Under the pieces are notes generated by a model. The model was not told where the DNA came from, searched no databases, and saw nothing but the letters and a program-made list of their open reading frames with translations. Of a stretch of 7,227 nucleotides of DNA, positions 1 to 5,024 are shown piece after piece. Every line of letters begins with the position of its first letter. The stretch's first letter is position 1. The translations under genes were made by a program, and so were the position numbers. The DNA lies in the NCBI GenBank assembly GCA_031254265.1, contig JAIRUV010000053.1, positions 1 through 7,227 of the forward strand, given 5' to 3'. This stretch comes from Candidatus Methanoplasma sp. Its GTDB lineage: Archaea; Thermoplasmatota; Thermoplasmata; Methanomassiliicoccales; Methanomethylophilaceae.

Positions 1-30
1 GGAGACAACGTAATTTACATTTCACCATAA
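1..30 (+). CDS. LSm (Sm-like archaeal) RNA-binding protein, C-terminal tail only
   Basis: The window opens in frame 1 with nine codons reading GDNVIYISP and then TAA at 28-30. This matches the end of archaeal LSm/SmAP proteins, whose last strand (Sm2 motif) typically reads RGDNVVYISP or similar. The Gly-Asp of the Sm2 motif helps form the RNA-binding pocket of the heptameric ring. The family binds U-rich RNA in the cytoplasm and is thought to act in RNA processing or chaperoning. The call is supported by the next gene: LSm followed directly by L37e is a conserved archaeal gene pair. The rest of the gene lies left of the window. The evidence is only nine residues plus context. Confidence 0.72.
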   Translation, partial: GDNVIYISP

Positions 31-36
31 GGAGAG
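31..36 (+). promoter_or_regulatory. Shine-Dalgarno site of rpl37e
   Basis: GGAGAG directly follows the LSm stop codon and lies 7 nt before the ATG at 44. It is a strong purine-rich ribosome binding site, and it supports both that start and co-transcription with the LSm gene. Confidence 0.7.
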
Positions 37-43
37 AAAGATC

Positions 44-214
44 ATGGGAACAGGAACACCGGCACAGGGAAGGCACAACAAATACAAGACCCACATACCC
101 TGCCGCAGATGCGGAAAGCGCGCTTATCATGCGAGAAGGGGGGTTTGTGCCTCATGCGGCTACGGCAAAACCGCGAAGATCAGATCCTACGCCTGGGCTA
201 AAGCGCGTGATTAA
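44..214 (+). CDS. rpl37e: 50S ribosomal protein L37e
   Basis: This encodes a 56-residue basic protein, the usual size for archaeal L37e. The N-terminus (MGTGTPAQGRHNK) and two zinc-ligand pairs, C20-x2-C23 and C35-x2-C38, are family hallmarks. The C-terminus is Arg/Lys-rich (KIRSYAWAKARD). L37e is a zinc-ribbon protein of the archaeal and eukaryotic large ribosomal subunit that binds 23S rRNA. The start is fixed by the GGAGAG site 7 nt upstream. The gene begins 13 nt after the LSm stop and ends 7 nt before purF, so the three probably share a transcript. At 56 codons it is easily missed by length-filtered gene finders, and a longer purF-frame ORF overlaps it. The protein identity is very secure. 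Confidence 0.97.
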   Translation: MGTGTPAQGRHNKYKTHIPCRRCGKRAYHARRGVCASCGYGKTAKIRSYAWAKARD

Positions 215-221
215 TGATAAT

Positions 222-1628
222 ATGGCAGGTCCAAAGCACAGCTGCGGAGTTGCGGGCATTGCCGCTACATTTAATGTTGTACCAGCTCTGCAGAAGACAT
301 TGATGATAATCCAGCACCGCGGCCAGGAAAGCGCCGGAATATCTGTTTTCAAGAACGGCGGTCTGCAGACGGTCAAGGATAACAGCCTCGTTCAATTCGC
401 ATTGAGCAACGAGAAGATAGCGCACCTCAACGGCAACATCGGCATTGGGCATGTGAGATACCCGTCGGCCGTATCCAAAGGCGTACTGAACGCCCAGCCG
501 CTGACGGTCACCACAAGCTTCGGGAGCATGGCGGTGGCGCACAATGGGGACCTCACTAACCACTTCGAACTAAAGGCCAAGTATCAGGCGACCGGAACAT
601 CCTTCCTTACACAGTCGGACAGCGAGCTTGTGGCGGTCGTCCTCGGTAAATATATGGTACAGTACGGAGACCCTATAAAAGCGATGAAAAGTATGATGGG
701 GGAACTGGAAGGAGCATATGCGCTTGTCATACTCATCAACAACAGGTTGTTTGGGGTCAGGGACCCGTACGGGCTCAGGCCGCTCTGTATAGGCGAGATC
801 GGCGGCGGCCACATCATCGTCTCAGAGAGTGCGGCGATCGACGCTCTGAATGGGACATTCATAAGGGATGTTGCTCCGGGCGAGATAGTAGAGATAATTC
901 ATGACCGGTTCGTACCTCACCAGAGCCTCATACAGAAACACAAAGCGTACTGCATGTTCGAGTGGGTGTATTTCGCAAGACCCGATTCAGTGCTCGACGG
1001 GAGGGAGGTATACGACGTAAGGAAGAGGATCGGCGAGATCCTTGCAAGGGAATGCCCTGCCGATGTGGATATGATTATGCCCATCCCGGACTCCGGGCGC
1101 GCACACGCGATAGGTTTCTCCATAGAATCCAAGATACCGTATGAGGAAGGGTTCATGAAGAACCGTTTCGCCGAAAGGACGTTCATCCTGCCGGACCAGA
1201 AGGAAAGGGAGCTTGCCGTGTCTATGAAGATGAACCCGATAAAGAGCACCGTCGAAGGCAAACGCATGGTGATCGTGGACGACAGCATAGTCCGGGGAAC
1301 AACGCTGAAGAAGCTGATCTCGATGCTCAGGAAAACGGGGGCAAAAGAGGTCCATGTCCGTGTGGGAAGTCCGCCCGTCATCGCCCCGTGTTATTACGGC
1401 GTCGACATGAAATCGAGGGACCAGTTCGTAGCGAACGACCACTCGCTGAATGATATATGCCGCATAATCGGCGCGGACAGCCTGGGATACATAAGCATAG
1501 AAGGACTGATAGAGGCGATCGGCAAGCCAGAAAGCGAGCTTTGCCTCGCATGCGTGAACGGAAAATATCCGACCCGCATACCCGGCGAGGCACAGAGATT
1601 CCAGTCCACTCTGAACACGGATTTCTGA
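222..1628 (+). CDS. purF: Amidophosphoribosyltransferase (glutamine PRPP amidotransferase)
   Basis: PurF catalyses the first committed step of purine synthesis: glutamine plus PRPP gives 5-phosphoribosylamine. The ATG at 222 gives 468 residues, normal for the family. The N-terminal Ntn glutaminase domain (about 8-235) has its nucleophile at C8 (SCGVAGI), then QHRGQESAGI at 31-40, GHVRY at 76-80, NGD at 108-110 and SDSE at 132-135. The type I phosphoribosyltransferase domain carries the PRPP motif IVDDSIVRGTT at 351-361. Cysteines 244, 390, 441 and 444 fit the four ligands of the [4Fe-4S] cluster of Bacillus-type PurF. The seven residues before C8 would be a short propeptide removed to expose the cysteine. 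The frame is open back to an ATG at 129, but that start would overlap rpl37e; a GTGAT at 207-211, about 10 nt before 222, can serve as the ribosome site. The stop is TGA. Confidence 0.96.
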   Translation: MAGPKHSCGVAGIAATFNVVPALQKTLMIIQHRGQESAGISVFKNGGLQTVKDNSLVQFALSNEKIAHLNGNIGIGHVRYPSAVSKGVLNAQPLTVTTSFGSMAVAHNGDLTNHFELKAKYQATGTSFLTQSDSELVAVVLGKYMVQYGDPIKAMKSMMGELEGAYALVILINNRLFGVRDPYGLRPLCIGEIGGGHIIVSESAAIDALNGTFIRDVAPGEIVEIIHDRFVPHQSLIQKHKAYCMFEWVYFARPDSVLDGREVYDVRKRIGEILARECPADVDMIMPIPDSGRAHAIGFSIESKIPYEEGFMKNRFAERTFILPDQKERELAVSMKMNPIKSTVEGKRMVIVDDSIVRGTTLKKLISMLRKTGAKEVHVRVGSPPVIAPCYYGVDMKSRDQFVANDHSLNDICRIIGADSLGYISIEGLIEAIGKPESELCLACVNGKYPTRIPGEAQRFQSTLNTDF

Positions 1629-1656
1629 TAGGATTATTGTGCCTGCCGGCATATAT

Positions 1657-2520
1657 TCATTGGCGTTTCATTGAGATCCTCAGCACAGCGATCACAAAGA
1701 ACACCGCAGCGACAGCCGCAAGGATAAGGACGCTGATTTCCGGCGTTATAAGCGTGTCGCCGAACTCGAATCTGACGCCCATATCCAGTTCGAACTGCGT
1801 TATGTCCTCAGGGAGCATGCCTGCCATGGCCTCCATGGGTTTTTCCATCATGACCTGTCTGAAAAGGGAGGCCGAGTGCGAGGCAGGGACGATCTTGATC
1901 AGCGAGCACATCGCGGCCGGGAGCATGCTCATCGGAATGAAGACTCCCGTAATGAAACCTATCAGCGTCCCGATGATGGAACTTATCATAGAGTATGAGT
2001 TGTTCGAGGTTATGAAAAGAGCTATCAGGAACATCACCGCACTTGCCGACATAACCGACAAAAGGATTATGCCGATGACGGCGGCGAACTGCGCTGCGCC
2101 CAGTAAGCTTCCTCCGTTGGATACGATGTAGGCCTCCGCAAACGCAAGTGCCAGGAAGCTTAACAGGATCCCCACTATGAACGTGCTGAGGACGTATCCT
2201 CCAACGATCTCATAACGCTTCATAGGGGACACAGTAAGATCGCGCACGGCACCGGTTATCTTATCCTGTATCATGATCCCAACGGCGCCTAAGGTCGCGG
2301 TCACAGGTACGACAGCCATCACTCCTGCCATTGCCCAGCTGTCGATAATGATTCTCGCATCCGGTATCTCCGAGTAGGATTGAGAGATCATATCTCCAAG
2401 GAACAGGAAATAGAGAGCTATCACGATCAGCGCGGCGAACATCGAGAATACTACAGACGCTTTGTCCCGGAAGAACACCTTCACGTTACGGGCGGCGAAA
2501 GGGATTATGCACGAGTTCAT
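1657..2520 (-). CDS. ABC-2 type transporter permease (DrrB-like)
   Basis: This is a 287-residue integral membrane protein of the ABC-2 family, normal in size for a DrrB-type exporter subunit. An N-terminal cytoplasmic stretch containing RNVKVFFRDKASV (11-23) precedes about six hydrophobic segments: roughly 23-42, 62-86, 104-126, 144-170, 176-200 and 262-281. The region around 88-103 (ITGAVRDLTVSPMKRYEI) fits the cytoplasmic coupling region seen in this family, and FITGVFIPMSMLP at 189-201 fits the family's conserved fifth-helix region. It should form the membrane pore for the ATPase encoded just upstream. Its ATG overlaps that gene's TGA by 4 nt (ATGA), implying translational coupling. It ends 28 bp from the convergent purF stop, with no clear terminator between them. 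The direction is very likely export. The substrate (drug, lipid or peptide) cannot be told from the sequence. Confidence 0.87.
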   Translation of the reverse strand: MNSCIIPFAARNVKVFFRDKASVVFSMFAALIVIALYFLFLGDMISQSYSEIPDARIIIDSWAMAGVMAVVPVTATLGAVGIMIQDKITGAVRDLTVSPMKRYEIVGGYVLSTFIVGILLSFLALAFAEAYIVSNGGSLLGAAQFAAVIGIILLSVMSASAVMFLIALFITSNNSYSMISSIIGTLIGFITGVFIPMSMLPAAMCSLIKIVPASHSASLFRQVMMEKPMEAMAGMLPEDITQFELDMGVRFEFGDTLITPEISVLILAAVAAVFFVIAVLRISMKRQ

Positions 2521-3422
2521 TCCAATCCGCCCTCTTCAACTATTTTCACAAAAGCATCATCCAGCGTGCCGTTGAGTACTTGGATGTTAGATATGTGGCC
2601 GCGGTAGCGGTCCATCAGCGGCAGGGATTCCATCGAATGGTCTATAGGTATCGTTATCACGCCCGCATCCTCCGAGAAATCCACTCCGTCCGACCTGAGC
2701 AATTCTGAAAAAGAGAAGAGATCGTTCGGCACGACCTTCACCACATCTGTGCTGAATCTTTCTTTGAGGTCGGTAGGGGTCCCCTCGGCAGAGATCCTGC
2801 CTTTGTTGATCACCACAACATAGTCCGCTCCCGCAGCCTCTTCCATATAATGCGTGGTAAGGAACACGGTCACTCCGTCCCTGTTCTTCAGTTCGAGGAT
2901 CATGTTCCAGACATCCCGCCTCGTCTGCGGGTCCAAGCCGGTGGTGGGTTCGTCAAGGAACAAGAGCTTCGGAATATGGATCAAGGATCTTGCGATGTCT
3001 GCCCTCCTTTTCTGCCCGCCGGAGAGTTTGCCGTACCTTCTGTCAGCAAGGTCTGATATGCCTACGGTGTCCATGGCCTTCTGCATCCTTTCCTCGATGG
3101 AGTCTGAGCCGTAAAGGCTTCCTCTGAACTTCAGATTCTCCTTCACAGTCAATAATGGATCCAGTGTACCGTTCTGAAAGACGATGCCTATGTCAGATCT
3201 GATCTTATCATCATCTTTTCCAAGCGTATTCCCGAATATCCTGGCCTCTCCGGAATCGGGTTCCAGAAATGAGCACAGTATGTCGATGGTCGTGCTCTTA
3301 CCGGCACCGTTCGGTCCGAGGAAGGCAAATAGTTGCCCGGAGCCGACCGTAAACGATATGTCGTCCACTGCTTTGACATCGCCAAAATATTTCTTTAGGC
3401 CAGTTACTTCTATTGCGTTCAC
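2517..3422 (-). CDS. ABC transporter ATP-binding protein (DrrA-like exporter ATPase)
   Basis: This 301-residue protein has a complete nucleotide-binding domain: Walker A GPNGAGKST at 36-44, Q-loop Gln83 (IVFQN), signature LSGGQ at 133-137, Walker B LLFLDE at 153-158, D-loop TGLD at 161-164 and switch His191 (LTTH). After about residue 215 it has a C-terminal extension (about 85 residues) of the sort seen in daunorubicin-resistance ATPases (DrrA/CcmA-like). It should drive export through the ABC-2 permease encoded immediately downstream. The start codon is GTG (3420-3422), chosen because MNAIEVTGLKKYFG aligns with the usual start of the domain. There is no Shine-Dalgarno, and a TATA box lies about 25 bp upstream, so the mRNA may be leaderless. 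Family and mechanism are secure. The substrate is unknown. Confidence 0.93.
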   Translation of the reverse strand: MNAIEVTGLKKYFGDVKAVDDISFTVGSGQLFAFLGPNGAGKSTTIDILCSFLEPDSGEARIFGNTLGKDDDKIRSDIGIVFQNGTLDPLLTVKENLKFRGSLYGSDSIEERMQKAMDTVGISDLADRRYGKLSGGQKRRADIARSLIHIPKLLFLDEPTTGLDPQTRRDVWNMILELKNRDGVTVFLTTHYMEEAAGADYVVVINKGRISAEGTPTDLKERFSTDVVKVVPNDLFSFSELLRSDGVDFSEDAGVITIPIDHSMESLPLMDRYRGHISNIQVLNGTLDDAFVKIVEEGGLE

Positions 3423-3440
3423 GCCGAGTAATCAATATAC

Positions 3441-3450
3441 TATATAAAAT
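3441..3450 (-). promoter_or_regulatory. Predicted archaeal TATA box for the DrrAB-like operon
   Basis: On the - strand this reads ATTTTATATA, centred about 24 bp before the GTG at 3422. Archaeal transcription starts about 25 bp from the box centre, so initiation is expected at or within a few bases of the start codon. No ribosome site is seen between box and gene. Confidence 0.55.
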
Positions 3451-3499
3451 AGGCATGCTGGCCGAATCCGCGACACGCACAAATATCAGAGGGGCCGCC

Positions 3500-3513
3500 C
3501 GGCACAGCTGCCG
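3500..3513. other. Short perfect hairpin 3' of the ClbS/DfsB-family gene
   Basis: CGGCA-CAGC-TGCCG can form a 5-bp GC-rich stem with a 4-nt loop. It begins 7 nt past the stop codon of the - strand gene at 3521. No T-run follows, and archaeal termination depends mainly on T-runs, so a terminator role is only a possibility. It lies in the 98-bp gap 3423-3520, which otherwise holds only the TATA box. Confidence 0.25.
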
Positions 3514-3520
3514 ATCTGAT

Positions 3521-4072
3521 TCATTTGCTGAAGGTCTTGATATGCAGCTTGATCGTCTTCATTGCCCAGTCGTAATGGCTGGATGTGGAACTTATGAAAT
3601 AAGATCCGAGGTTGGTGGTCTTCGTCCACTTGTAGAATCCTTTGCAGAACAGTTCATCGTCGGTATGCGACATAATGATATCCATCATCTTGCTGTGGCT
3701 TTCCCTGAGCATATCCTTTGCCGATGAAAGAGGAACGCCCTGATATCTTTTCCAGATCTCCATGTTCAGGTCCGGAATGGTCGCCCATGTGTAGCCTTCT
3801 CCGGGCACAGCTGGCATACCTCCCATCACGGTGCCTTCTTCGTGCCATCTCATGACCATCTGATGCCATTCGTAAAGATGGATGAGCACATCACGCAGAT
3901 TCTTGTCCCGATCCCAATGGGCCTCCTTTCTGTCTGAGACATCGGCGAAGGTGAATTCCGAATTCTGAACATCCTCGGGCATGGAATCTATCAGTCTGCA
4001 CATCTTTTCGAACTGCTCTTTCGCAGTATCGATGAGTTCAGTTTTGGTTGTGGGTCTGGGCACGAGCATCAT
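3521..4072 (-). CDS. ClbS/DfsB family four-helix bundle protein
   Basis: This encodes a 183-residue soluble protein of the ClbS/DfsB (DUF1706) family, related to the DinB-like four-helix bundle. The family pattern runs the full length: RPTTKTELIDTAKEQFEKM near the start, DKNLRDVLIHLYEWHQMVM at 56-74, GEGYTWATIPDLN at 91-103, IWKRYQGVPLSSAKDMLRES at 106-125 and NLGSYFISSTSSHYDWAMK at 154-172. ClbS of colibactin-producing E. coli protects against that genotoxin by hydrolysing its cyclopropane; most homologues have no known substrate. The frame is open to an ATG at 4108, but a TATA box (4098-4103) lies inside that extension, and the family starts near RPTTK. ATG 4072 sits about 28 bp from the box and suits a leaderless mRNA. 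ATG 4069 and GTG 4063 are alternatives. No membrane segment or signal peptide is seen. The family call is firm and the function is not. Confidence 0.9.
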   Translation of the reverse strand: MMLVPRPTTKTELIDTAKEQFEKMCRLIDSMPEDVQNSEFTFADVSDRKEAHWDRDKNLRDVLIHLYEWHQMVMRWHEEGTVMGGMPAVPGEGYTWATIPDLNMEIWKRYQGVPLSSAKDMLRESHSKMMDIIMSHTDDELFCKGFYKWTKTTNLGSYFISSTSSHYDWAMKTIKLHIKTFSK

Positions 4073-4097
4073 CCTGGGTTTAAAAAGCGCACCTGCG

Positions 4098-4103
4098 TAT
4101 AAA
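4098..4103 (-). promoter_or_regulatory. Predicted TATA box for the ClbS/DfsB-family gene
   Basis: TTTATA on the - strand is centred about 28 bp before the ATG at 4072, which places transcription initiation within about 2-3 nt of that codon. This is the main reason for preferring 4072 over the upstream ATG at 4108. Confidence 0.5.
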
Positions 4104-4126
4104 CCCAAGATGCGGAGGATAAGCCA

Positions 4127-4138
4127 AATATTTAATAA
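4127..4138 (+). promoter_or_regulatory. Predicted TATA box for tRNA-Ala
   Basis: The AT-rich AATATTTAATAA is centred about 30 bp upstream of the mature tRNA 5' end at 4163. It would give a precursor with a leader of only a few bases. It lies close behind the oppositely directed TATA box at 4098-4103, so the two genes have back-to-back promoters. Confidence 0.55.
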
Positions 4139-4162
4139 TGGCTCTTCATTCCGAGGGATAAC

Positions 4163-4235
4163 GGGCAGGTAGATCAGTTGGAAGATCGCTACCTTGGCAT
4201 GGTAGAGGCCGCGAGTTCAAATCTCGCCCTGTCCA
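4163..4235 (+). tRNA. tRNA-Ala (anticodon GGC)
   Basis: This is a 73-nt cloverleaf. The acceptor GGGCAGG pairs with CCTGTCC and includes the G3-U70 wobble that marks alanine tRNAs. The D arm is GATC/GATC with loop AGTTGGAA. The anticodon stem is CTACC/GGTAG with loop TTGGCAT, giving anticodon GGC (4195-4197), which reads GCC and GCU. The variable loop is AGGCC, and the T arm is GCGAG/CTCGC with loop TTCAAAT. T8, A14, G18-G19, the G15-C48 Levitt pair and T33 are all present. The discriminator is A, followed by CTT, so the CCA end is not encoded and must be added enzymatically. No intron is present. Confidence 0.96.
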
Positions 4236-4272
4236 CTTCAGGTTCTGCCGCGATTTAAAAATCCCATAATGT

Positions 4273-4286
4273 ATCAAACTTTTGAT
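4273..4286. repeat. Perfect inverted repeat ATCAAA-CT-TTTGAT
   Basis: Six-base arms are separated by two bases, 37 bp past the tRNA 3' end. It could be an operator-type dyad or a weak hairpin, and its TTTT could assist termination of the tRNA transcript. There is no direct evidence for a role. Confidence 0.35.
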
Positions 4287-4443
4287 GTAGATGCATCCAT
4301 GAGCCTTTCCCATGCCGAACAACCATTCCCCAAGCTGTGGTTCAAACTGCGGAATCAGCTTATAGGCTTCCTACACAGCAGTTATCAACGTGTCTCGATG
4401 TCCACGAAGTCTGTCGATCAGAGGAACCAAAGACTATGACGAA

Positions 4444-4454
4444 AATAATAAAAA
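4444..4454 (+). promoter_or_regulatory. Predicted TATA box for the fmdE-like gene
   Basis: AATAATAAAAA is centred about 44 bp before the GTG start at 4493. Initiation would be expected near 4475, giving an 18-nt leader that contains the GGTG ribosome site at 4484-4487. Confidence 0.4.
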
Positions 4455-4465
4455 CACTCTAGGAT

Positions 4466-4479
4466 ATTACAAATTACAA
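4466..4479 (+). repeat. Tandem direct repeat of ATTACAA before fmdE
   Basis: Two perfect, abutting copies of the 7-mer ATTACAA end 13 nt before the GTG start and cover the expected transcription start near 4475. The position would suit a regulator-binding site, but chance in an AT-rich leader is possible. Confidence 0.4.
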
Positions 4480-4483
4480 AAAT

Positions 4484-4487
4484 GGTG
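4484..4487 (+). promoter_or_regulatory. Shine-Dalgarno site deciding the GTG start of the fmdE-like gene
   Basis: GGTG lies 5 nt before GTG 4493 and matches the core of the archaeal anti-Shine-Dalgarno complement. It supports GTG as the start. The ATG at 4482 overlapping it belongs to a different, short frame. Confidence 0.5.
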
Positions 4488-4492
4488 TTATT

Positions 4493-5017
4493 GTGGACAA
4501 TGAACTCTGGGATGAATGCGTCAGGTTCCACGGACATGCGTGTCCGGGACTTGCGATGGGTTACAGGGCGACAGAACTGGGTATGAAGGCTCTGGGAATA
4601 CCTGTCGGGAGGGCGGCTGACGAGGAGATAGTATGTGTCGCTGAGAACGATGCCTGCGGAGTGGACTGTGTCCAAAGCATGATATCCTGCACTGTCGGAA
4701 AAGGGAATTTGATACTCAAGCCGTCCGGAAAGATGGCGTTCTCTTTCTTTGACCGGAGGACTGGCAATAGCGTAAGGATAGTCTTCAGGCCAAGGGACCG
4801 CACCGGCGACCGAGAGGCTGAGATCAAGACCATGCTCACTGCACCGGTGGACGAGATTGTTGACATCAAGGTTCCTAACTACGAAATACCGGAGAAAGCA
4901 AGGTCGTTCGACAGCATACTGTGCGACCGGTGCGGAGAGTTCTGCAGAGAGGACAAGATCAGACTGAGTATGGGAAAACGGTATTGTTCAGATTGCTACA
5001 TCCAATACGACAGATGA
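4493..5017 (+). CDS. fmdE: FmdE family protein with C-terminal zinc ribbon
   Basis: This is a 174-residue protein of the FmdE family, named for a gene in a molybdenum formylmethanofuran dehydrogenase operon although its biochemical role is unsettled. The N-terminal domain carries the signature FHGHACPGL at 12-20 (H13, H15 and C17 are candidate metal ligands), then ENDACGVDCVQ at 51-61, with C55 and C59, and SCTVGKGNL at 65-73. The C-terminal zinc ribbon is formed by C144-x2-C147 and C165-x2-C168, with an extra C151. No signal peptide or membrane helix is seen, so it is probably cytoplasmic. The GTG start is supported by GGTG 5 nt upstream, and HGHACPG then falls at the usual distance from the N-terminus. 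It has its own promoter and ends 7 bp from the stop of the convergent ABC ATPase gene. A metal-handling role is inferred. A catalytic role in methanogenesis is not shown. Confidence 0.88.
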   Translation: MDNELWDECVRFHGHACPGLAMGYRATELGMKALGIPVGRAADEEIVCVAENDACGVDCVQSMISCTVGKGNLILKPSGKMAFSFFDRRTGNSVRIVFRPRDRTGDREAEIKTMLTAPVDEIVDIKVPNYEIPEKARSFDSILCDRCGEFCREDKIRLSMGKRYCSDCYIQYDR

Positions 5018-5024
5018 ATCGATG

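Larger units (their letters stand above)
4236..4492. other. 257-bp tract with no convincing gene, between tRNA-Ala and fmdE
   Basis: No recognisable gene is present. On the + strand an open frame at 4269-4439 could encode 56 residues (MYQTFDVDAS... ending QRNQRL, TGA), with no clear ribosome site. On the - strand a protein-like reading (EAYKLIPQFEPQLGEWLFGM) runs leftward from 4370. It is preceded by a TAG at 4371-4373 and by a second open piece (4374-4433, LVPLIDRLRGH) bounded by TAG at 4434-4436, and it continues senselessly through the tRNA. Either could be the remnant of a decayed gene, but I cannot name one. There is also a dyad at 4273-4286, and the fmdE promoter elements lie at the right end. 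Confidence 0.5.

Noticed and set aside
987..1652. 221-codon open frame on the - strand inside purF, plus several shorter ones (e.g. 917-1381, 198-563)
   Set aside because: They are antisense to an unmistakable purF, show no family resemblance, have no ribosome sites and are explained by the codon composition of the + strand gene.
1457..2131. 224-codon + strand open frame running across the purF end into the permease gene
   Set aside because: Its second half is antisense to a clear ABC-2 permease, and the hydrophobic look is a mirror of that gene. It would overlap purF by over 170 bp.
4073..4108. Upstream ATG at 4108 extending the ClbS/DfsB protein by 12 residues
   Set aside because: The TATA box at 4098-4103 falls inside this extension, and the family consensus begins near RPTTK.
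4146..4235. - strand translation GRDLNSRPLPCQGSDLPTDL
   Set aside because: This is the well-known spurious peptide produced by translating the complement of a tRNA gene; the tRNA-Ala explains it fully.
4371..4373. Pyrrolysine read-through at TAG joining two - strand protein-like pieces
   Set aside because: The upstream piece is only 20 codons, is itself bounded by another TAG, has no start or ribosome site, and the frame continues into the tRNA complement.
4418..4675. 85-codon - strand open frame at the start of the fmdE-like gene
   Set aside because: It is antisense to the conserved HGHACPG region and has no recognisable domain.
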